Below the pieces are notes generated by a model that ran no database searches, had not been told where the DNA came from, and saw only the letters and a list, made by a program, of their open reading frames with translations. A stretch of DNA of 64,000 bases from an uncultured Alphaproteobacteria bacterium (lineage in GTDB: Bacteria > Pseudomonadota > Alphaproteobacteria > JAPOUT01 > G958296285): positions 322,367 to 386,366 of the forward strand of contig OY282459.1 in NCBI GenBank assembly GCA_958296285.1. The letters run 5' to 3'. How positions within the stretch are numbered: the stretch's first letter is position 1; every line of letters starts with the position of its first letter. The translations under genes were made by a program, and so were the position numbers. Shown here one piece after another: positions 58,299-64,000 of the stretch.

Positions 58299-59984
58299 AT
58301 GGCGGCGAAAACGACAAGACGCGATCTTCTAAAAACGGGCGCGGCGGCGGGGGCGGCGGCGGCGCTCGGAGCGGGCAGTTTTCTGCCGCGCCGCGCTTTT
58401 TCGGCGGCGGCGGCGGCGGCGGGGGGCGGTCTTTTCCGCCATGGCGTGGCGAGCGGCGATCCTGCCCAAGAGAGCGTTCTCCTTTGGACGAAACTCTCGC
58501 CGTCTGACAGAGACGCGGGCGGCGGCGAGGGCGGCGGGGGCGCGATTCCGGTGGCATGGCGGGTCTCGGACAATCCCGATTTTTCCAAAATCATCGCGGC
58601 AGGCGAGGCGATGGCCGAAGCGGAGCGCGACCATATCGTCAAAATAGAAGCGGCGGGGCTTCAAGCCTCGCGGGTTTATTTCTACCAGTTCCGCGCCAAG
58701 GGCCGGCTCTCGCCCATTGGGCGCGCGCGCACGCTTCCGAAAGCCGGGGCGAGGCTCGCGGCGGCGCGTTTCGCTGTCGTCTCCTGCTCTAATTATAATG
58801 CCGGCTATTTCAACGCCTATCGCGCCATCGCCGCCCGAGACGATCTGAGCGCCGTTCTCCATCTGGGCGACTATATTTATGAATATGGGACGAATGTCTA
58901 TGGCAGCCATCCGCAGAGGGGTCTGACGCCGCCGCACGAAACGGTCGCGCTCGCCGATTATCGCGCCCGCTACGCTCTCTATCGCCGCGATCCCGATCTC
59001 CAAGCGATGCATCAGCGTCATCCGGTCATCGCCATTTGGGACGATCATGAGATCGCCAACAACAGCTGGCATGGCGGCGCGCAAAATCATCAAGCGGAGG
59101 AGGGGCCGTATGAGGCGCGACAAAAAGCGGCGCGGCAGGCTTTCTTGGAATGGCTTCCGATAAGAGCGCCGCATATCTATCGGAGTTTTGACTTTGGCGA
59201 TCTGCTCCGCCTGATCATGCTGGATACGCGCCACGATGAGAGAGCGCGTCCTCTCTCTTACGGCGAGTTTTTCCGAAAAGCGAAAAACAAGGAGGCGCCG
59301 CCCATCTTTGACATCAAGGCTTTTGACAGGGCAAGGCAGGAGGCGGAACGGCGCATTTTTTCCGAGACGCAGGAGGATTTTCTCAAAGAGCGCCTCAATC
59401 ATCAGAAGCGCTGGACAGTGATCGGCAATCAGGTGGCGTTTCGCGCCTCCCGCATTCCGGATCTCTCCGGGCTGGAACTGCCGGACAGTTTTAAGCCGCT
59501 TCTTCAAATGGCGGCGCTCTCCAAAAAGCTGAAGCGCCCCGATCTGCCGCTCGGCTTGGACAGTTGGGACGGCTACCCCGTCATGCGACAGCGAATCTTA
59601 AAGCGACTCGCCAGCGCGCCCGCCCCTCTCATTCTGACAGGCGACACCCATATTGGCTGGGCGGCGGCGCTGAAGGGCGTCTGCTCGGAGTTTGGCGCGC
59701 CCAGCGTTTCCTCTTCCAGTTTCGTGGAGTCCGCGCCCAAATCGGCGAAGGCGCTCTCAAAGCGCTTCGTGGAGAGCGACCAGTCTCTCTTTTTCGCCGA
59801 TCCCCTCCATCGCGGCTATTTGCTGCTGGAAGTCTCGGCGGAAGAGGCGCGAGGGACATGGTTTCAGACCGACATTCAGACAAGCGGCGCGCCGGCGCGC
59901 GCCGCGACAAGAATAACTCTTCGCCATGACGCGCCGGACAAAGGGATTCTGAAAGGGATTCTTTTAGAATCCTCCTCTTCTTGA
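58299..59984 (+). CDS. phoD: PhoD-family alkaline phosphatase/phosphodiesterase, Tat-exported
   Basis: 561 residues from ATG 58299 (GGAG four bases upstream; an ATG at 58269 would add ten residues). The N terminus is a Tat signal: TTRRDLLKTGAAAGAAAALG with a twin Arg, then a hydrophobic run and an Ala-rich cleavage area. The phosphatase domain has LHLGDYIYEYG, IWDDHEIANNSW and LTGDTHIGW, the metal-binding set of PhoD. It releases phosphate from phosphoesters in the periplasm using Ca/Fe. No Pho box was identified upstream. Confidence 0.92.
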   Translation: MAAKTTRRDLLKTGAAAGAAAALGAGSFLPRRAFSAAAAAAGGGLFRHGVASGDPAQESVLLWTKLSPSDRDAGGGEGGGGAIPVAWRVSDNPDFSKIIAAGEAMAEAERDHIVKIEAAGLQASRVYFYQFRAKGRLSPIGRARTLPKAGARLAAARFAVVSCSNYNAGYFNAYRAIAARDDLSAVLHLGDYIYEYGTNVYGSHPQRGLTPPHETVALADYRARYALYRRDPDLQAMHQRHPVIAIWDDHEIANNSWHGGAQNHQAEEGPYEARQKAARQAFLEWLPIRAPHIYRSFDFGDLLRLIMLDTRHDERARPLSYGEFFRKAKNKEAPPIFDIKAFDRARQEAERRIFSETQEDFLKERLNHQKRWTVIGNQVAFRASRIPDLSGLELPDSFKPLLQMAALSKKLKRPDLPLGLDSWDGYPVMRQRILKRLASAPAPLILTGDTHIGWAAALKGVCSEFGAPSVSSSSFVESAPKSAKALSKRFVESDQSLFFADPLHRGYLLLEVSAEEARGTWFQTDIQTSGAPARAATRITLRHDAPDKGILKGILLESSSS

Positions 59985-59997
59985 GAGAAATTAGAAA

Positions 59998-62475
59998 TTA
60001 CGGCTCCACCGCTTCAAGCGGCGGCGCGGCGTCTTGACGCGGGGCGTCTTGACGCGGTGGCGGGGCGTCTTGACGCGAAGGCGGCGGGGCGTCTTGACGC
60101 GGGGGCGGCAACGGGGCTGCTTCAGGCAATTCTGCCTCGGGCGGGGCTGCCTGAGGCAGGTCGACGGGCGGAAGGTCTACAGGCAGGTCTGCCTGAGGCA
60201 GATCTGTCGGGGCTTCGGACGCCGGGGCTTCGGGAGCGCCGGGGACAGCAGGGGCAACAGGGGCGCCGGGGACAGCAGGAACAAGGGGGGCGGCGGGAGT
60301 CTCTAGAGCGCGCATGGCGCGGCGATCTTCGCGGGCGCGAGAGGCGATATAGGCGTGAATCTTATCCGTGTCCCGTCTCGTCAAGAGATCGCCGAATCCC
60401 GCCATGCCGTTCTCTTTCAGCAAGCCCTCGCGGACGATCTCCTGAAACTGCTCATGAGTCGCCGCGCTCATCCTCCGCAAATCCGGCAGAACGCCCGAGG
60501 AAATGACGAGCGCGCCATGGCAGGTGAGGCAAAAATCGGAATAAAGGGCGCGGCCTTCGTCAATGCCGCGTCTGGAGACGCGGGGGACGAGCTCTTGCGG
60601 CGGCTCTGGAATCTCCTGATTCTTTTCCGCCAGAGGGGGAAGGATCGCTTCGCCGCCTAATTTGAAAACGAGGAGCCGTCCTTCATTCTCGCGCTGGGCG
60701 GCGGCGGCGGTGCGGGGGTCTCCGGCGGCGAGGACCGCGCCGCCCCATCCCGCCATGACGGCGACATATTGCTGTCCGTCTATCCTATAGGTCACCGGCG
60801 GCGCGACAATGCCGGCATAGACCGGCGTCTCCCAGAGTTTCTCGCCGCTCAAAGCGTCATAAGCCACGAAGCGCCCGTCTCCCGTCCCTTGAAAGACAAG
60901 ACCGCCGGCGGTCGCCAAAAGCCCGCCATTCCAAAAATCGGGATGCTCCACTGTCCATCGCGCCTCGCCTTTGACCGGATCCCACGCCTTTAGATAGCCG
61001 CGGCTGATCGGAATCTCCGGCAGCGCCAAGAGCGCGCGGGTATATTCGCCCATATCCATGCCTGTGTTCCACCATCCTTGGCGGGGGGTGTATTCGCCTT
61101 TTCTTTTCCACTCGCCGCTGAGGATGAAGGGGCCTGCCAGATCAATGGTCGGGATATAGACCAGCCCTGTCTGCGGGCTGTAGGCCATGGGCTGCCAATT
61201 ATGTCCGCCGAGGGCGGAAGGGAAGATGAATTGCGCCTGCTTGTCATAGGCGAGCGCCGTATTTTCCACAGGGCGTCCTGTTTTGATATCCACATGGGAC
61301 GCCCATGTGATCGTCTTGGCGTAGGGATCGGCGCGAAGGAGTTCGCCCGTTTCTCTGTCCAGCACGTAGAAGAAGCCGTTTTTCGGCGCTTGCATGATCA
61401 CTTTGCGCGACTGTCCGTCTATCTCCATTTGGGCGAGGATCATGTGCTGCGTGGCGGTGTAGTCCCAATTGTCGCCCGGGGTCGTTTGGTAGTGCCATTG
61501 GAGTCGTCCCGTGTCGGCGTTCAGAGCGAGGATGGAGGAGAGATAGAGATTGTCGCCTCCGCCCGGCGATCGGATGGCGCGCGTCCAAGGCGATCCGTTG
61601 CCGACTCCGACATAAAGGAGATTGAGATCGGGATCATAGGCGATGGAATCCCAAACTGTGCCGCCGCCTCCGATTTCCCACCATTTTCCGCCTTTCCACG
61701 TCTTGGCGGCTTTTTTCAGTTCCGGATGCTCAAAGGGCTGCGCCGGATCGCCTGGGACGGTGTAGAAGCGCCAGAGTTCCTTGCCGCTTTCGGCGTCATA
61801 GGCCGAGACATAGCCGCGCACGCCCAGTTCCGCGCCGCCATTGCCGATGATCACTTTGCCTTTGACGATTCTGGGCGCCGCCGTGATCGTATAGGGCTTG
61901 GCGCGGTCTATCGTATTGACCTCCCAGATTTTGCGCCCTGTTTCGGCGGAAAGCGCGATGAGACGTCCGTCAAAACTGGCGACATAGATTTTGCCCTTCC
62001 AAATGGCGACTCCGCGATTGACGATGTCGCAGCAGCCATAGCGCGCCCATTCGCCCGGGACTTCGGGGTCAAAGGTCCATATTTCGCGCCCTGTTTTGGC
62101 GTCCAGCGCATAGACGACGCCCATATTGCCTGTCGTGAAAAGCATGCCGCCGACGACAATGGGCGAGGCTTCCAGCCCGCGCCTCATGCCTGTGTCATAG
62201 TGCCATGCCAGTCCCAAATCGCCGACCGTCTTCGCGTTGATCTCTGAGAGAGGCGAGAAGCGCCGCTCGGCATAGTCGCGCCCATGGGCGATCCAATTTT
62301 GCGGCTCTCGGTCGGCATGGATGATGCGATTCCCATCCACTTGAAAAGCCGCGCCTGCCGCCGGCTCCCCGAAGAGAGGCGCGCCGCCGGACAAATGCCA
62401 CGCCCCCCACAAAATCACGGCCAGAAGAGCCGGAATGGAAGCGGTAAGAATGCGCCGGCGAATCGTCGTCCCCAT
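59998..62475 (-). CDS. PQQ-dependent quinohemoprotein alcohol dehydrogenase
   Basis: 825 residues from ATG 62475 (GGAGAGGTC upstream). A membrane-anchor or signal segment (RRRILTASIPALLAVILWGAW) is followed by the eight-bladed PQQ domain with W motifs: NWIAHGRDYAERRFSPLSEIN, the adjacent-Cys pair in YGCCDIVNRG (ring disulfide next to PQQ), GDNWDYTATQ and PKNGFFYVLDRETGEL. A heme c domain has CLTCHGALV. This is the quinohemoprotein (ethanol/polyol dehydrogenase) architecture, passing electrons to cytochromes from the periplasm. The last 110 residues are a Pro/Ala-rich tail with PRQDAP repeats encoded by four copies of the 12-bp palindrome; such a tail is not part of the family. Confidence 0.9.
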   Translation of the reverse strand: MGTTIRRRILTASIPALLAVILWGAWHLSGGAPLFGEPAAGAAFQVDGNRIIHADREPQNWIAHGRDYAERRFSPLSEINAKTVGDLGLAWHYDTGMRRGLEASPIVVGGMLFTTGNMGVVYALDAKTGREIWTFDPEVPGEWARYGCCDIVNRGVAIWKGKIYVASFDGRLIALSAETGRKIWEVNTIDRAKPYTITAAPRIVKGKVIIGNGGAELGVRGYVSAYDAESGKELWRFYTVPGDPAQPFEHPELKKAAKTWKGGKWWEIGGGGTVWDSIAYDPDLNLLYVGVGNGSPWTRAIRSPGGGDNLYLSSILALNADTGRLQWHYQTTPGDNWDYTATQHMILAQMEIDGQSRKVIMQAPKNGFFYVLDRETGELLRADPYAKTITWASHVDIKTGRPVENTALAYDKQAQFIFPSALGGHNWQPMAYSPQTGLVYIPTIDLAGPFILSGEWKRKGEYTPRQGWWNTGMDMGEYTRALLALPEIPISRGYLKAWDPVKGEARWTVEHPDFWNGGLLATAGGLVFQGTGDGRFVAYDALSGEKLWETPVYAGIVAPPVTYRIDGQQYVAVMAGWGGAVLAAGDPRTAAAAQRENEGRLLVFKLGGEAILPPLAEKNQEIPEPPQELVPRVSRRGIDEGRALYSDFCLTCHGALVISSGVLPDLRRMSAATHEQFQEIVREGLLKENGMAGFGDLLTRRDTDKIHAYIASRAREDRRAMRALETPAAPLVPAVPGAPVAPAVPGAPEAPASEAPTDLPQADLPVDLPPVDLPQAAPPEAELPEAAPLPPPRQDAPPPSRQDAPPPRQDAPRQDAAPPLEAVEP
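60029..60100. repeat. Four intragenic palindromes in the dehydrogenase tail
   Basis: GCGTCTTGACGC occurs at 60029–60040, 60044–60055, 60065–60076 and 60089–60100. All are in one frame and encode the repeated RQDAP of the C-terminal tail. Confidence 0.65.
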
Positions 62476-62632
62476 GACCTCTCCTTTGCCTCTCCTTTTT
62501 TCCGATGCGGATTGCGGCGGAGATTGTCGCATCTCTTGGGAAGAAAAAAAAGACGCGGCGGAAATTTTTCTCGCCCAAACTTCATCAAGCCTCATTATTT
62601 AAGATGGCGATGCTCAAACACGGCAATCTCTG

Positions 62633-62661
62633 TTGCGCGGGATAAAGATTTCGCCTATTCT
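62633..62661 (+). promoter_or_regulatory. Candidate sigma-70 promoter for amt
   Basis: TTGCGC and TATTCT are separated by 17 bases, 91 bases ahead of the amt start. No sigma-54 (GG-N10-GC) element was recognised in the spacer, although amt genes are often nitrogen-regulated. Confidence 0.5.
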
Positions 62662-62752
62662 GTCTTTTGTGAAGCGAGAAAGAAAGCGAGAAAAAAGGAT
62701 GGCGCGGAACTGACGCGCCTCTAAGGGGAAAGGGAGAGAAGGGAGAATCACG

Positions 62753-63970
62753 ATGGCGCAGACGCTGGGAGGCGATGTCTTTTTCATTTTGATGGGCGCG
62801 ATTTTGGTTTTCGCGATGCATGGCGGCTTCGCCTTTTTGGAAGTCGGCACAGTGCGGCACAAGAATCAGGTCAATGCGCTCGTTAAAATTCTTTGCGACT
62901 TCGCCATGTCCGTTTTGGGCTATTTTCTGCTGGGCTATCTGATCGCCTATGGCGCGCATTTTTTCCATGACGCGCAGACGCTTTCCGGGGGCGCGGGCGG
63001 CGGCGATTTCAAGCCTCAAGGCTATGATCTCGTTAAATTTTTCTTCCTCGTCACCTTCGCCGCCGCGATTCCGGCGATCATTTCGGGAGGAATCGCCGAG
63101 CGCGCGAAATTTTATCCGCAGCTTTTCGCTGTCGCGATTCTGACGGCGCTAATTTATCCCTTTTTTGAGGGCATTGTTTGGAACGGCAATTTCGGCTTGC
63201 AGGACATGTTTGAGAATCTTTTTGGCGCGGGTTTTCATGATTTCGCCGGCTCCGTCGTGGTTCATGGAGTCGGAGGCTTTTTGGCGCTGGCCGCCGTGCT
63301 GACGCTCGGGCCCAGACAGGGGCGCTATGACGGAGACAAAGCCGCGAACTTCCCGCCTTCCAGCATTCCGTGGCTCGCTTTGGGCTCTTGGCTTCTTTGC
63401 ATTGGCTGGTTCGGCTTCAATGTCATGTCGGCGCAATCTTTGGAGGGCGTCTCCGGCTTGGTGGCGATGAACTCGCTCCTCGCCATGGCGGGAGGGATTT
63501 TGTCGGCGCTTCTCTTGGGGAGGGGCGATCCGGGCTTCGTCCATAATGGCGCGTTGGCGGGGCTTGTCGCCATTTGCGCGGGCTCCGACATCGTGCATCC
63601 TTTGGGCGCGCTCGCCATCGGCGCGGCGGCGGGCGGACTCTTCGTCCTGCTCTTCACGCTCTGCCAAAATCGCTGGAAGATAGACGATGTCTTGGGCGTC
63701 TTTCCGCTGCATGGCGTTTGCGGCGTTTGGGGCGGGATCGCCGCCGGCATTTTCGGACATGACGCGCTGGGCGGCATGGGCGGCGTCTCTTTCTTGGCGC
63801 AGCTCTTCGGCTCGCTCATTGGCGGGTTTTACGCTTTCGGCGCAGGGCTTCTCCTTTACGGCGCGCTCAAACATTCGGTCGGCATCCGCTTGAACAGAGA
63901 GCAGGAGGCGCAAGGGTCGGATTTGACGGCGCATAGGATTTCCGCCAATCCGGAATCTTTCCCGCGTTAA
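62753..63970 (+). CDS. amt: Ammonium transporter
   Basis: 405 residues with eleven predicted membrane segments. FFILMGAILVFAMHGGFAFLEVG starts the protein, and the pore twin histidines are in SVVVHGVGGFLALA and FPLHGVCGVWGGIA. DFAGS and ISGGIAERAKF are other Amt signatures. It imports ammonium or ammonia. The usual GlnK partner gene is not seen upstream, and the sequence ends 30 bases after the gene. The C-terminal tail (SVGIRLNREQEAQGSDLTAHRIS) is the regulatory cytoplasmic region. Confidence 0.96.
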   Translation: MAQTLGGDVFFILMGAILVFAMHGGFAFLEVGTVRHKNQVNALVKILCDFAMSVLGYFLLGYLIAYGAHFFHDAQTLSGGAGGGDFKPQGYDLVKFFFLVTFAAAIPAIISGGIAERAKFYPQLFAVAILTALIYPFFEGIVWNGNFGLQDMFENLFGAGFHDFAGSVVVHGVGGFLALAAVLTLGPRQGRYDGDKAANFPPSSIPWLALGSWLLCIGWFGFNVMSAQSLEGVSGLVAMNSLLAMAGGILSALLLGRGDPGFVHNGALAGLVAICAGSDIVHPLGALAIGAAAGGLFVLLFTLCQNRWKIDDVLGVFPLHGVCGVWGGIAAGIFGHDALGGMGGVSFLAQLFGSLIGGFYAFGAGLLLYGALKHSVGIRLNREQEAQGSDLTAHRISANPESFPR

Positions 63971-64000
63971 TAAACTTTAAAGAATGTCGGAGATTTCTTT

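Overview
The window is GC-rich, compactly coded alphaproteobacterial chromosome. The placement rests on gene orders typical of that class: lnt–xre–metK–trmB; irr divergent from fabA–fabB; mnmE, then mnmG–rsmG–parA–parB with parS sites; coaBC–dut–cysK–moeB; nusA–ylxR–infB–rbfA–truB–rpsO–pnp. Irr with its heme-binding HHH motif is itself largely an alphaproteobacterial regulator. The family or genus cannot be fixed from sequence alone. The two parS sites beside parAB suggest the 29–34 kb part lies in the origin-proximal region, but no oriC was recognised.

Layout. 0–9 kb: a split mesaconyl-CoA hydratase pair (one partner runs off the edge), metE, an alkylsulfatase-like MBL protein, a haloalkane dehalogenase, an orphan ParA-like ATPase, a DNA methyltransferase and a CMD-family protein. 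9–13 kb: trmB, metK, an XRE regulator and lnt. 13–21 kb: infC, rpmI, rplT, pheS, pheT and lepA, with a Panacea-type toxin–antitoxin pair inserted backwards between infC and rpmI. 21–34 kb: tRNA-Ser, a malyl-CoA lyase-like CitE protein, a dienelactone hydrolase, a YyaL/DUF255 protein, mnmE, small low-GC accessory genes, mnmG, rsmG, parA and parB. 34–46 kb: a Sel1-repeat membrane protein, coaBC–dut–cysK–moeB, a DegT aminotransferase, a Gfo/Idh dehydrogenase, a rubrerythrin/Fe-S protein/DUF3501 operon and irr. 46–64 kb: fabAB, pnp–rpsO–truB–rbfA–infB–ylxR–nusA, tRNA-Gly, a LON-domain protein, a Trm112-like protein, PhoD phosphatase, a PQQ alcohol dehydrogenase and amt.

The most unusual feature is a family of 16 intergenic blocks (about 170–430 bp, roughly 5 kb in total) between 0.6 and 45.6 kb. 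Each is assembled from a small set of hairpin modules following a symmetric grammar: end module – G-run hairpin M1 – M2 or M3 – M4 or M5 – centre M6 (AAGAGCTCTT) – M4 or M5 – M2 or M3 – M1 – end module. The hairpin arms differ between copies but stay complementary. At every block the plus strand changes from G/T-rich on the left to C/A-rich on the right, whatever the direction of the flanking genes, and the bias fades over about 1 kb. Low-GC accessory genes sit in the middle of split blocks (B3/B4, B7/B8, B9/B10, B11/B12), as if the block centre were a cargo site. I know of no described element with this combination; it is the best candidate here for an undescribed system.

Other notable points are an infB reading frame that changes at a 12-base homopolymer, a 12-bp palindrome (GCGTC-TT-GACGC) recurring inside coding regions, a leader ORF overlapping infC, and a candidate Irr operator and promoter upstream of rubrerythrin.
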